Shown here in pieces: positions 1 through 10,167 of a DNA stretch of 64,000 nucleotides. Source of the DNA: JAEUKH01 sp964447205 (GTDB lineage: Bacteria; Myxococcota_A; Polyangia; Polyangiales; Ga0077539); NCBI GenBank assembly GCA_964447205.1, contig CAYUSB010000023.1, forward strand, positions 61,629-125,628. Direction: 5' to 3'. Each line of letters starts with the position of its first letter. The stretch's first letter is position 1. A model generated the notes under the pieces. That model was not told where the DNA came from. It did not search any database and saw only the letters and a list, made by a program, of their open reading frames with translations. A program made the translations under genes and the position numbers.

Positions 1-1098
<1,098 letters not shown>

Positions 1099-1129
1099 CA
1101 GGGGTGTACCTTGAGCAGGGGCGGAGGGG

Positions 1130-1855
1130 TCAGCGGCTTGCGTCGGCGCAGGGGCCGAGCTCTTGGGCGCAGAAGGTCTGCGAACTGAGTTGTACGGCCC
1201 CCGCCAGGACGCTGAGGGGCAGGGCTACGTTGCCCAGGGTGATGACCCCCGCGAGGCCGACCGCGAAGACCCGCCGCCAGGGGTTGTACCGCGGGCTGTT
1301 GAGCCCGAGCGAGTTGAACCACGCCCACGCCCCATGGAACAGATGCAGCCCCAGGAGCAGGTTGGCCACGATGTACACCCCGGCCACGACGGGGGAGCTG
1401 AAGCTCGACACCACGTTGTTGTAGGGGTGTTGTGGGTCGTACCCTACGATCCCGAGGCCTCCGGTCAGGTGCAGCAGGTGGTACACGATGTACGCCATCA
1501 CCAGGAAGCCCGTGATGGGCATGGTGCGGGCGGCGTAGTTGGTCGCCTGATCGCGCCGGACCTTCTTGTACCCCACGGGCCGGGCGGCGGCGTTGCGCCG
1601 CACGAGGGCCACGGCCGAGGCGATGTGGGCGAGGACCGCCCCGAGGAGCACCGCCCGGGGCAACCACAGCCCGCCCGGCAGCTTGCGCAGGGACACGGCG
1701 TACTTGTGCATCGCCTCGGGGCCATCGGGCAGCCAGATCTGGAGGTTGCCCAGCATGTGTATCAGCACGAAGCCGAAGAGCACGACCCCCGTGACGGCCA
1801 TGACCGCCTTCACGCTGACCGTGGGAATGCGTCGAACCATGACCGCGCTGTCCAT
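1130..1855 (-). CDS. sdhC: succinate dehydrogenase cytochrome b558 subunit
   Basis: Membrane anchor of complex II, 241 aa, with about five transmembrane helices and b-type haem(s). It passes electrons from the SdhB iron-sulfur protein to quinone. Histidines suited to haem ligation lie in helices reading FVLIHMLGNLQIW, AYIVYHLLHLTGG and LGLHLFHGAWAWFNSLGL, the pattern of the single-subunit cytochrome b558 type. The start at 1855 is preferred because AGGAG lies about ten bases upstream. The long reading frame upstream of it in this frame has no family resemblance. First gene of the sdhCA(B) operon. Confidence 0.93.
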   Translation of the reverse strand: MDSAVMVRRIPTVSVKAVMAVTGVVLFGFVLIHMLGNLQIWLPDGPEAMHKYAVSLRKLPGGLWLPRAVLLGAVLAHIASAVALVRRNAAARPVGYKKVRRDQATNYAARTMPITGFLVMAYIVYHLLHLTGGLGIVGYDPQHPYNNVVSSFSSPVVAGVYIVANLLLGLHLFHGAWAWFNSLGLNSPRYNPWRRVFAVGLAGVITLGNVALPLSVLAGAVQLSSQTFCAQELGPCADASR

Positions 1856-2000
1856 GCCGTGTCTCTCTCCTGGCGGGGGTCGATAGGGCGCCGACCCAGA
1901 ACGTGTCCAGTTGGGTGCCGCCTCCTTACACCCTCCGACCTGTCCTGGGACAGGGGCAATCGCCCCCGAACGCCCCCAGACGGCCTCGAACGGCCTCGGA

Positions 2001-3011
2001 TCATGCGCTCGGGTCGTCGGGGTCGGGGGCCTCTCCGCGGTAGACCGTGGCCAGCCGGCGCCGGGCGGCCAGCAGGGCCCGGTCGAAGCGCCCGAGGGGT
2101 CGCCCCCGCAAGACCGTCGGGGCCTCGGAGAGGCTGCCGAGGAGCCGGGCGTCGAGGCCGGCCTCCAGGCGCACGAGGGCGGCCAGGATGGGGAGGCGTA
2201 CGGCCTCCAGGAGGGGACGGGCCCACAGCCCCGCGCTCGTGTACACGAACACAAACAGGTCGGTCTCCCGCGGGCCCACCGGCGTAAAGAACACCGCGAT
2301 GCGCAGGGCGTACCCGTGGGGGGTGTCCTTCCCGGGCTCGACAAAATACTGCGCGTATACGGTGTGGACGGGGGAGAAGCGGGTCGTCCAGTCGTCGACG
2401 AAGTCGGCCCCGGGGGGTACGGCGAAGAGCCTCTGCACGAGGCCCGGGAGCGGCCGTTGGGGGCCGCGGTTGTAGACCCGGACGGACGTGTCGGTGAGGG
2501 TGGTGGTGCACACCACGTCGGCGAGGCGCTCCTTGGGGTACCCGAGGAAGGCGTGCACGGAGGGGGTGTGCTCGACCTCGATGAAGTTGTCGAGGACCAC
2601 CTCCAGGGGCGCGTGGGCCCGGACCCGAAACGTGGTCACGGGCTGATGGCCCGACGCGTCGACGGTGGGGAAGGCCGCAGGACCCTCGCTGCGGCGGATC
2701 CAGAGGGCCCCCAAACGTTCGACGGCCTCCCAGGGGGTGGTGCGGGGGCGGGCCCGGGGGGTCCCGGGGCTGTGGCCTTGTCCTTCGGTCGACCACGACC
2801 AGCCGTGGTAGGGGCACACGAGGCACCCGTCTTCGACCGTTCCCTTGTGGAGGGGGAAGCCGCGGTGGGGGCAGGCGTCGTCGAGGGCCCCGACCCGCGG
2901 GCCGTCGCGGAAGAGGGACACGGGGCGGCCGTGGAGGCGCACGAGGTGGGGGCGGCGGGGGCCGAGCTCGTGCGACAGGGCGACCGGGTGCCAGTGCGAG
3001 AACACCGTCAT
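2001..3011 (-). CDS. Rieske [2Fe-2S] non-haem iron oxygenase
   Basis: 336 aa cytoplasmic oxygenase. The N-terminal Rieske domain has CPH at 47-49 and CPYH at 66-69, giving the Cys-X-His ... Cys-X2-His ligands of a [2Fe-2S] cluster. The catalytic domain has DNFIEVEHTPSVH near residue 155, the usual two-histidine mononuclear iron site. The family hydroxylates or demethylates aromatic or other cyclic substrates using electrons from a partner reductase; the substrate is not readable here. Its ATG overlaps the TGA of the upstream flavin monooxygenase by four bases (3008-3011), so the two are translationally coupled and probably act in one pathway. Confidence 0.88.
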   Translation of the reverse strand: MTVFSHWHPVALSHELGPRRPHLVRLHGRPVSLFRDGPRVGALDDACPHRGFPLHKGTVEDGCLVCPYHGWSWSTEGQGHSPGTPRARPRTTPWEAVERLGALWIRRSEGPAAFPTVDASGHQPVTTFRVRAHAPLEVVLDNFIEVEHTPSVHAFLGYPKERLADVVCTTTLTDTSVRVYNRGPQRPLPGLVQRLFAVPPGADFVDDWTTRFSPVHTVYAQYFVEPGKDTPHGYALRIAVFFTPVGPRETDLFVFVYTSAGLWARPLLEAVRLPILAALVRLEAGLDARLLGSLSEAPTVLRGRPLGRFDRALLAARRRLATVYRGEAPDPDDPSA

Positions 3012-4138
3012 CGTTGTGCCTCTGCGATGGTGTCGGCCACCCGTTGGGCCTCGCGGGCGATGTCGTGCAGGGCCCCGGTGAGGGGGTTGCGGTAGCCGAC
3101 GAAGAAGATCCCCGCGGCCCGGGCGGCGGGCTCGACTGCGGGGCGAGGGTACCCCCGGGGGTCGAGGTACTGCGGGGCGTCTTCGAGGAACCCTTCGATC
3201 CCGGTGCGGTACCCCGTGGCCAGGATCACCGCGTCGAGGACGAGCTCCCGGCCGTCGACGAAACGTGCCCCGGTCTCGGTGAAGGCCTCGATGCCCGGAA
3301 CCACGGCGATCTTGCCCTGGCGGATGAGGGCCACGGTGCCCACGTCGATGAGGGGGATCTTCTTGTCGCGGACCACCTGGGAGATGGGCCCGACCTCGGG
3401 GCGTACGATGCCCCAGGGGGACAGGTCGCCCACGGTGAGTCGCAGCATGGCCAGGGACAGCCGGTCGGCGAGGCGGGGGGGCAGGTGCTGCATCAGCCCG
3501 AGGGAGGTGACCTGGGCGGGGATGCCCAGCACATCGCGGGGGACCACGTGGAGGGGCCCGCGGATGCACAGGGCCACGGTGGCCCCCGACTCCCACAGGT
3601 CGAGGGCGATCTCGGCTCCGGAGTTGCCGGCCCCCACCACCAGGACCCGTTTGCCGCGGAAGGGAGCCCCGTCGCGGTATTGCCCGCTGTGCAGGATCTC
3701 TCCCGGGAAGGTGTCCTGGCCGGGCCAGGTGGGTCGAAGGGGGACGCGGTTGTACCCCGTGCAGACCACCACGGCCCGGGCCTCGGTGAGCCCGTGGGTG
3801 TGCTTGACCTCCCAGCCAGCGGGGACCCGGCGCACCTGGGTGACCTCGGTGCCGAAGCGGGGAGTGATGCCGAAGTGGCGGGCGTAGTCCTCGAGGTAGT
3901 CGACCACCTCCTGGCGGGCGGGGTAGGTGGGGACCGCGTCGGGCCACGGGAGGCCCGGGAGGGACGAGTGCTGTTTGACCGTGTGGAGGTGGAGCCGGCG
4001 GTAGTGGTTGCGCCAGGAGGGGGCCACGCGGTCGGCCCGTTCGAGCACGACGGGGGAGAGGCCGCGGCCCTGGAGGCAGGCGGCGGTAGCCAGGCCCGAG
4101 GGACCGGCTCCGAGCACGGCGATGGTCGCCTCACGCAT
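3008..4138 (-). CDS. flavin-containing monooxygenase (YUCCA/Baeyer-Villiger-like)
   Basis: 376 aa NAD(P)H- and FAD-dependent monooxygenase. The FAD-binding GAGPSG lies at 10-15, the NADPH-binding GAGNSG at 169-174, and the linker motif ATGYRTG in the last quarter, all in the order of the FMO/YUCCA family. HNYRRLHLHT-like residues (NHYRRLHLHT, 44-53) fit the plant-type FMO subgroup. The ATG at 4138 is close to the first Gly motif and leaves no excess N-terminus. It is promoter-proximal to the Rieske oxygenase gene, with a four-base ATGA overlap. Substrate unknown. Confidence 0.87.
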   Translation of the reverse strand: MREATIAVLGAGPSGLATAACLQGRGLSPVVLERADRVAPSWRNHYRRLHLHTVKQHSSLPGLPWPDAVPTYPARQEVVDYLEDYARHFGITPRFGTEVTQVRRVPAGWEVKHTHGLTEARAVVVCTGYNRVPLRPTWPGQDTFPGEILHSGQYRDGAPFRGKRVLVVGAGNSGAEIALDLWESGATVALCIRGPLHVVPRDVLGIPAQVTSLGLMQHLPPRLADRLSLAMLRLTVGDLSPWGIVRPEVGPISQVVRDKKIPLIDVGTVALIRQGKIAVVPGIEAFTETGARFVDGRELVLDAVILATGYRTGIEGFLEDAPQYLDPRGYPRPAVEPAARAAGIFFVGYRNPLTGALHDIAREAQRVADTIAEAQR

Positions 4139-4166
4139 GACAGCGACCGTACCAGAACCGCTTCGG

Positions 4167-7100
4167 TCAGGGGACGTTGGCGGCGCCCGGGGTGGGCATG
4201 GAGACGAAGCGCCAGTCGTTGGCGGCGTCGTCGGTGTCGCTGCCGTTGGGGACCCGGGCGAGCGACCCGGGGGCGGTGTTGGAGTCGGCCACGGTGACGG
4301 GCAGGACGGTGCCCTCGACCAGGTTGACCGTGCCCGCGATGCCCGTGATGACGGCGGCCCGGATGGGGCCCTCGTAGGACAGGGCGTCGAGCAGGGTGCC
4401 CGAGACCGTGTCAATGAGGGCGATGCCGTCGGGGGCCCCGTTTTGCAGCGCCTCATTGCCGATGGGGAAGCGCGCCACGCCCGCGGGAACCATCACCCCG
4501 GCGCTGGCCACGACGGCGTAGGCGCCGGGTGCGAGCATGCCCGTGAGGTTGATGCGCGAGTACTGCTGGTTGTTCGCTCCATTGACGAGCACCAGCGCCA
4601 CGTTGCTCAGGTCGATGGCGGACCGACTGGCGTTGTAGAGCTCGACAAACTCGGCGTTGTCGGTGCCGGGCTGGTCGTAGTCAACCTCGTTGATCACCAG
4701 CCCCCCCGCGGCGCCTTCCACCACGCTGAGGGTGGCCATGCGGGTGCTGCTGCCGAGGGTCGCCGTCACCGTGGCCATGCCCGCCATGGGGCCTGCGGTC
4801 ACGTCAAACATGGCCGACAGGGTGTTGGCCGGGATGGTGACCCTGGCCGGGGCCGTGGCGCCGCCGGTCGCGGCGATGGTGACCATCGTGCCGCCGGTGG
4901 GGGCCGGGATGTCGAGGGTGACCGTGAAGGTCGTGGGAGTCCCGGGGCCCGCCGTGGCCGTGGCCGGGGTGAGACCCGCGAGGGCAGGGGCCTCGTTGGC
5001 GCCGAGCACACGCACCTGGGCGGTGCGGGAGACCATCCCGAGGGTGGCCGTGAGGGTGTAGGGCATCGCCCGGGCGGTGACACCCGTGACGGGCACCACG
5101 GCGCTCGCGACGCCGCCAGGGATCACCACGTCGGCGACGGTGAGGCCCGGGTCGTTGGAGCGCACGGTGATGGTGGTGGGGGCCATCACGGCGCGGGCGA
5201 GGCGCACGGTGAGGGCCGCGGGGAAGGTGGGCCCGGCGCCGCCGCCGACCCGTGCGAAGACGGTCTCGGTGGGGAAGGGCGCGAGCTGCGCGGCCCCGGC
5301 CACGAGGTCGTCGGCGGAGCGCGGGTTGATCTTGGAGTTTTCCCGCGCAAAGATGAGCACGCCGGTGATGGAGGTAAACCGCTCGCCCATCACGGGGAAG
5401 GGGGCGGTGAGGTAGATCCCGTCGTCGACGCGGAGGTTGCCCGTCACGAGGTACTCGTTGGTGGGCGCGGCCTCGCCGCCTGCGGGGGGGGGATTGGGGT
5501 TGGTGACCTCGACATCGGCCACGCGCACCACGACGCCTTCGAGGGCCGCGGCGCGCATCCCGCCGGTGGCGATCTCGGCGGGGGTGACCATCACGGGCGG
5601 GGGCAGGGCGACGCCCATGGCGAGGGAGGTGACGGTGCCGCCGGTGAGCTGGATCTGGCCGAAGAAGTCGGCCACCGTGGCGTTGGCGACGGTGACGCGC
5701 TCGCCGGGGCGCACCATCGGGACGGCGCCGGTGTAGACGAAGAGGCCCGAGGCGTCGGCGCCCATGTAGCCCATGTCGCCGGGGGCGACCTGCATGTAGA
5801 AGCCGTTGCGGGAGAGGGCCGTCACGACGGGGCCGGTGACGGTGACCCGGGCCCCCACGGCGGCCATGCCGCGCTTGACGGCGTACACCGTGGAGGGGCA
5901 GGCCGAGCCGGCGGGGTTGGGCGCCATGGGGCAGGGGTCGCAGACGTCGCCGAGGCCGTCCCTGTCGCTGTCGGCCTGGTCGGGGTTGGCCACGTCGGGG
6001 CAGTTGTCGGCGGCGTTGAGGATGCCGTCGGCGTCGCGGTCGTTGGGGTTGGGGGCCACGCAGGTGGTGGTGTTGGGGTTGATGGGGCAGGGGTCGCAGG
6101 CGTCGCCGACGCCGTCGCGGTCGCCGTCGGCCTGCATCCCCATGTCCAGGGGGCGCACGGGGTTGAACACGCCGGGGCAGTTGTCCATGGCGTTGACGAT
6201 GCCGTCGCCGTCCATGTCATCGGCGGACGACATGCCCGTGTACCGCGTCGACCCGCGCACGACGGGGTTGGGCAACGAGCCCATGGCGTTGCGCTCGGGC
6301 AGGCAGGTGGGCTCGTTGGCGGGTTCGCCGCAGAAGAAGAGGGGGTAGCGGTTGTTGTTGGCGGCGGTGAGGGCCGACAGGCGTCGGCCTCCGAGGTCGC
6401 GGGCGACGCAGACCCGCTTGGCGTTGCCGCACACGTCGAGGGGGTCGCAGGCGTCGCCTCCGGGCAGGGCGGCCACCACGGGGGCCTCGCCGTAGAGGGC
6501 CGTGCCGCCGCGGAGCACGAGGGCCACATCGGCGGGGGTGGCGCCGATGACGGCGCGGTGATCGCGGCGCATGCGGGCGTTGAAGATGGCGAGGTCGGCC
6601 ACGCGGCCCGGGGCGATCAACCCGATGGCGTCGTCGACCGCGAGAGAGGCCGCGGCGTCGCGGGTGGCCATGAGCCACAGGGCCTCGTCGGTGAAGTAGC
6701 GCCCGAAGAAGCTCGCGTTGAGGGTGTCGGCGCACTGCAGCTCGCGGAGCATGTTCATCGAGCCCGAGACGATCCAGTCGGAGCCGAGGGAGATGAGCAC
6801 CCCGAGGCGGGCGTACTCGGTGACGCGGGCCGTGTCGCCGTAGAGGGTGATGTTGGAGCGCGGCGACCAGATGAGCGACGTACGATCCCGGGCCATCTCG
6901 GCGATGTCCGTGGGCAGGAGGGCCACCCCGTGCACGAAGGCGCTCTGGGGCTGCACGAGGTCGGTGGGGCCCTCGCGCATGCAGAGAAACTCGTTGCGGG
7001 CCTCGGGGCCGATGCCCTCGGCCACGTGCGGGGCGTAGGCGTCGAGCCTCGCGATGGACGCCGCCGTGTCGATGGAGGGATACCGGCACCCCATGGTGAG

Positions 7101-7979
7101 GGTCTCGCCGCCGGAGTCGCCGAGGGGGAAGGTCTCGTAGCGCACCTGGGGCTGCCCGAGTCCGTCCATGGTGCCGCGGTCGAGGTTGCGCAGGAAGCCC
7201 GGGACGCCGCCCGAGCCGTTGACCGACGTGGCGCCGCCGAGCACGAAGCGCAGCTCGCCCCAGGCGACCTGGTCGTTGGAGGCCGCGCCGGCGGAGCGGA
7301 GCCGGGTGTGCCCGCGGGCTCCGCGGCGCCAGTCGTGGCGGTGCTCGTAGCGCTCGGCGGTGCGGGTGTACGGGTTGTTCTGCGCGAAGGTGAGGTGGTC
7401 GTGGGCGTTGATGAGGCCCGGGGAGACCACCCCGTCGGGGCACACCACGGCCGTGGCCCCCACGGCCCCCGTGGCGGCCCGGCAGTCGCAGGCGGCGCAC
7501 TGAATCCGCCCCATGGGGTCGACCAGCACCTGCCCGCCCCGCAACACTTCCCCCGGCGTCAGGATGTCGCCCGTGATGAGCAGGGCGGCCGAGCCCGCCG
7601 TCACCTGACAGGTCCCCGTCGGGAGCGAAGGCAGGGAGTCGCCCGGACACATCGTGACCCGCGGCTCGACGGGCCGGACCCCTCCGTCGGGGATCGGGCC
7701 TCCGTCGGGGATCGGGCCTCCGTCGGGGGGCGTGCCTCCGTCGGGGATCGGGCCTCCGTCGGGGGGCGTGCTTCCGTCGGGGATCGGGCTTCCGTCGGGG
7801 ATCGGGCTTCCGTCGGGGATCGGGCTTCCGTCGGGGAGGGGCCCCGCGTCGGTGCTGCTGTCTCCGGGGGGCGTGTCATTGACCATGGGGCCGGCGTCGG
7901 TGCCTGCCCCGTTTTCTGAGCTGCACGCCCCAGCGGCGAGGCCCAGGGTCAACAAGATCCACGGATGAATGGGTCGCAT
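4167..7979 (-). CDS. multidomain amidohydrolase lipoprotein with thrombospondin type 3 repeats and lamin-tail domain
   Basis: 1270 aa exported lipoprotein. The signal peptide ends in LAAGAC (lipobox), followed by a linker of repeated PDG(G/S)(P/T)(I/P). An amidohydrolase-like domain follows, with the metal-binding NAHDHLTF near residue 190 and later ISLGSDWIVSGSMNM and APGRVADLAIFNARM. Then come Asp-rich TSP3 calcium-binding repeats (DMDGDGIVNAMDNCP and similar), an OB-fold-like section, Calx-beta/Ig-like segments, and a C-terminal lamin-tail domain (INEVDYDQPGTDNAEFVELYN). The start at 7979 has GGAGG nine bases upstream and gives a clean signal peptide; an upstream in-frame start at 8066 lacks these. 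The enzyme domain is interrupted or followed by cell-surface modules, so it likely acts outside the cell. Substrate unknown. Confidence 0.85.
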   Translation of the reverse strand: MRPIHPWILLTLGLAAGACSSENGAGTDAGPMVNDTPPGDSSTDAGPLPDGSPIPDGSPIPDGSPIPDGSTPPDGGPIPDGGTPPDGGPIPDGGPIPDGGVRPVEPRVTMCPGDSLPSLPTGTCQVTAGSAALLITGDILTPGEVLRGGQVLVDPMGRIQCAACDCRAATGAVGATAVVCPDGVVSPGLINAHDHLTFAQNNPYTRTAERYEHRHDWRRGARGHTRLRSAGAASNDQVAWGELRFVLGGATSVNGSGGVPGFLRNLDRGTMDGLGQPQVRYETFPLGDSGGETLTMGCRYPSIDTAASIARLDAYAPHVAEGIGPEARNEFLCMREGPTDLVQPQSAFVHGVALLPTDIAEMARDRTSLIWSPRSNITLYGDTARVTEYARLGVLISLGSDWIVSGSMNMLRELQCADTLNASFFGRYFTDEALWLMATRDAAASLAVDDAIGLIAPGRVADLAIFNARMRRDHRAVIGATPADVALVLRGGTALYGEAPVVAALPGGDACDPLDVCGNAKRVCVARDLGGRRLSALTAANNNRYPLFFCGEPANEPTCLPERNAMGSLPNPVVRGSTRYTGMSSADDMDGDGIVNAMDNCPGVFNPVRPLDMGMQADGDRDGVGDACDPCPINPNTTTCVAPNPNDRDADGILNAADNCPDVANPDQADSDRDGLGDVCDPCPMAPNPAGSACPSTVYAVKRGMAAVGARVTVTGPVVTALSRNGFYMQVAPGDMGYMGADASGLFVYTGAVPMVRPGERVTVANATVADFFGQIQLTGGTVTSLAMGVALPPPVMVTPAEIATGGMRAAALEGVVVRVADVEVTNPNPPPAGGEAAPTNEYLVTGNLRVDDGIYLTAPFPVMGERFTSITGVLIFARENSKINPRSADDLVAGAAQLAPFPTETVFARVGGGAGPTFPAALTVRLARAVMAPTTITVRSNDPGLTVADVVIPGGVASAVVPVTGVTARAMPYTLTATLGMVSRTAQVRVLGANEAPALAGLTPATATAGPGTPTTFTVTLDIPAPTGGTMVTIAATGGATAPARVTIPANTLSAMFDVTAGPMAGMATVTATLGSSTRMATLSVVEGAAGGLVINEVDYDQPGTDNAEFVELYNASRSAIDLSNVALVLVNGANNQQYSRINLTGMLAPGAYAVVASAGVMVPAGVARFPIGNEALQNGAPDGIALIDTVSGTLLDALSYEGPIRAAVITGIAGTVNLVEGTVLPVTVADSNTAPGSLARVPNGSDTDDAANDWRFVSMPTPGAANVP
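7681..7842. repeat. 18-bp tandem repeat, nine units, inside the lipoprotein linker
   Basis: Nine consecutive 18-bp units with small substitutions (ctccgtcggggatcggg-type). On the minus strand they encode the Pro-Asp-Gly-rich linker behind the lipobox of the amidohydrolase. Whole multiples of three preserve the frame, so slippage would only change the linker length. Confidence 0.9.
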
Positions 7980-8089
7980 CAAGAGAAGCCTCCACAAAGG
8001 GGAACGGGACCCTATCACGCCTGCGGGCCCTCGCGGGGCTGGCGCGGAGGCCGCGGGCAATGGCACGGTGGAGCCTCATAGGACTCCCG

Positions 8090-8563
8090 ATGCCCCTCGA
8101 CCCAGCCTTCGTCGCCGACTGCCCGTATGGGCCTGATGGACAACTGCTTGACGAGATCCTGCTCGTCGACACCGAGCGCAGCCTCGTGCGGGCCCGGATG
8201 CCCACCCACGAGGACCTCCCCATCACCCGCGAGCAGCGGGCCCACCCCAAGCTCCACCCGCGGCACATCTCGGGGGGGTTGATGGTGCACATGACTGGGA
8301 TCATGGGCTTTGCGCACGCGTATTACGTCCTCGGGCTGCGGCACCGGGAGGGCTGGGTGGGGTACGGGGCGAGGATCCACGCGGCCCGGTTTCACGCCCT
8401 GGCCGTCCCGGACGCGCCGATGGTGTTGGAGATCCAGGCCAAACAATTGCGGATCGGCGAGCGGCGCGGCCTCGGGCGGTACGACCTGCGGTTTTTTCAG
8501 GGGGAGACGCTGGTGTACGAGGGCGACCAGACGGCCTGGTGGGAGAAGATCGCCCTGGAGTGA
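8090..8563 (+). CDS. hotdog-fold protein, FabZ/thioesterase-like
   Basis: 157 aa. The central segment HISGGLMVHMTGIMGFAHAYY followed by strands (RIHAARFHALAVPDAPMVLEIQ, YDLRFFQGETLVYEGDQTAWW) has the long-helix-in-sheet arrangement of hotdog-fold acyl-thioester hydrolases or dehydratases. No catalytic signature is clear enough to pick one reaction. The ATG at 8090 has AGGA about eight bases upstream; an upstream ATG at 8060 would add ten residues. It is transcribed divergently from the amidohydrolase, 110 bp away. Nothing recognisable lies between its stop and 8743. Confidence 0.6.
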   Translation: MPLDPAFVADCPYGPDGQLLDEILLVDTERSLVRARMPTHEDLPITREQRAHPKLHPRHISGGLMVHMTGIMGFAHAYYVLGLRHREGWVGYGARIHAARFHALAVPDAPMVLEIQAKQLRIGERRGLGRYDLRFFQGETLVYEGDQTAWWEKIALE

Positions 8564-8742
8564 GGGGGGCGAAGGATGAGGTGCTGCGGACGAGGGCGAT
8601 GGCGCTGGCGAGGGGATCACGCCGCACTCCCCCCTACAAAAACATGCTGCCCCTTGCGGCCCTTGCGCCCTTGCGGCTTCGCTGCCCGTCCCTCGCTGTT
8701 TGCCCCTCGTCGCCCGCAGCCCGTCGCGGGGGAGGAGGGGGT

Positions 8743-10167
8743 CTATCCCGACGCGTAGAGCTGGCCGAAGAAGAGCACGAGGAGCCCCTCGCGGGCGGTG
8801 GGGGAGGCGGCGTTGATGAGCCGGTGGATCATCGCGGACTCGGCCGGGAGCTGGCCGTCGGCGATCCCGAGCTGGCCCATGAGGAGCCCGGCATCGAGCT
8901 CGCCCTGGCCTACGGCGTCGAGCAGGGCCACGACCTCGGGAGGAGGCTCTGAGGCCGCGGGCAGGTCGACCATGGCGGCCTGGAGGTCGACGGCGAACGC
9001 GTCGGCCCAGGCGGCGTTGCTGGGGTCGACCGTGAGGTGGATGTGGGCGGGGGAGGGGCCAAACCCGTAGGTGAGCTGCACGAGCCAGCCCTGGGCGGTC
9101 ATCCGGTCGGCCAGGACAAACACGTCCCCGTCGGTGGGGACGAAGGCGAAGAGGTTCATGTCGGGGCGGCCGAGGAGGCGCAGGCCGGGGGTGTCGGCGA
9201 CGACCCGGATGAGCCTCTGGGCGGCGTCCCACATCGTGCGGGCCCGCGTGCGGTACCCTTCGAGCCCGAGGTGCTGGATGAGGGCGTAGGCGGCCCCGAG
9301 GGCGGCCACCGACTTCGACCCCAGGCTGGTCGAGTTGACCACGGGGTACCCCGTCCACCGGGCGCAGGCGTAGTACTGGGCGGCCCGCAGGTCGGCCCGG
9401 CGCTGCAGGAGGAGCGAGATCCCTTTGGGGGCAAACCCGTACTTGTGCAGGTCGACCGACATGCTGGTCACCCCGGGTACGGTGAAATCAAAGGGCGGGA
9501 CCTCCTCCCCGAGGTCGCGCAGGAAGGGCAGGACGAAGCCCCCCACGCAGGCGTCGACGTGCATGAGGGCGTTGTGCTCTTGGGCCAGGGCCGCGAGGGC
9601 GGGGATGTCGTCGACGACCCCGTGGGCGTAGCTCGGGGCCGAGCCCACCACGAGGACGACCTGGTCGGTCATCTTGGCCCGGGCGTCGTCGGTGTTGGCC
9701 CGGAAGGTCCCCGGGTCGACCTCGACGGGGATGACCTCCACCCCGAGGTAGTGGCCTGCCTTGTGGAAACAGGCGTGGGCCGTGAGGGGCAGGAGCATGG
9801 CCGGGCGGGTCACCTCGGGGCGGGTCTTGCGGGCGAAATCCCGGGCGGTCTTGACGGCCAGGATCACGCTCTCGGTGCCCCCGGCGGTGGCCGTCCCGAC
9901 GGCCCCGGGGGGGGCCCGCAGGAGGTCGAGGCAGCCGGAGACCAGGGCGTTTTCGAGGGTGCGGGCGGAGGGGTACACCGTGGGGTCGAGGGCGTTGACC
10001 CCCATGCACTCGAGGTAGGCGTCACGCAGGAGGGCCCGAACCTCGTCGCCGGCGTTGTACACGAAGGCGAAGGCCCGGCCGTCGCTCTGGAGGTCGCGCG
10101 TCCGCTGGCGCTTTACATCGGCCAGGACCTCGTCGCACGGACGGCCCGTCTCAGGGAATGCACTCAT
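8743..10167 (-). CDS. PLP-dependent lyase/decarboxylase, sphingosine-1-phosphate-lyase-like
   Basis: 474 aa fold-type I PLP enzyme of the group II decarboxylase superfamily. Visible landmarks are the phosphate-binding GTATAGGTES (91-100), the aldehyde-face HVDACVGGF (Asp205), and the Schiff-base lysine in SVDLHKYGFAPKG (Lys242). The last motif is closest to sphingosine-1-phosphate lyases, although MfnA-type amino-acid decarboxylases share the fold. The family cleaves phosphorylated long-chain bases to an aldehyde and phosphoethanolamine, or decarboxylates amino acids. Bacterial sphingolipids are known in myxobacteria, which makes the lyase reading plausible. Start at 10167 is the first ATG consistent with family length. 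Confidence 0.78.
   Translation of the reverse strand: MSAFPETGRPCDEVLADVKRQRTRDLQSDGRAFAFVYNAGDEVRALLRDAYLECMGVNALDPTVYPSARTLENALVSGCLDLLRAPPGAVGTATAGGTESVILAVKTARDFARKTRPEVTRPAMLLPLTAHACFHKAGHYLGVEVIPVEVDPGTFRANTDDARAKMTDQVVLVVGSAPSYAHGVVDDIPALAALAQEHNALMHVDACVGGFVLPFLRDLGEEVPPFDFTVPGVTSMSVDLHKYGFAPKGISLLLQRRADLRAAQYYACARWTGYPVVNSTSLGSKSVAALGAAYALIQHLGLEGYRTRARTMWDAAQRLIRVVADTPGLRLLGRPDMNLFAFVPTDGDVFVLADRMTAQGWLVQLTYGFGPSPAHIHLTVDPSNAAWADAFAVDLQAAMVDLPAASEPPPEVVALLDAVGQGELDAGLLMGQLGIADGQLPAESAMIHRLINAASPTAREGLLVLFFGQLYASG

Noticed and set aside
7681..7842. Regular 18-bp repeats considered as a CRISPR array
   Set aside because: Units are contiguous without spacers and encode a protein linker in frame.
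4008..7919. Long open frame (over 1300 codons) on the plus strand opposite the amidohydrolase gene
   Set aside because: It mirrors the minus-strand gene, is His/Gly/Ala-rich without domains, and is explained by high GC third positions.
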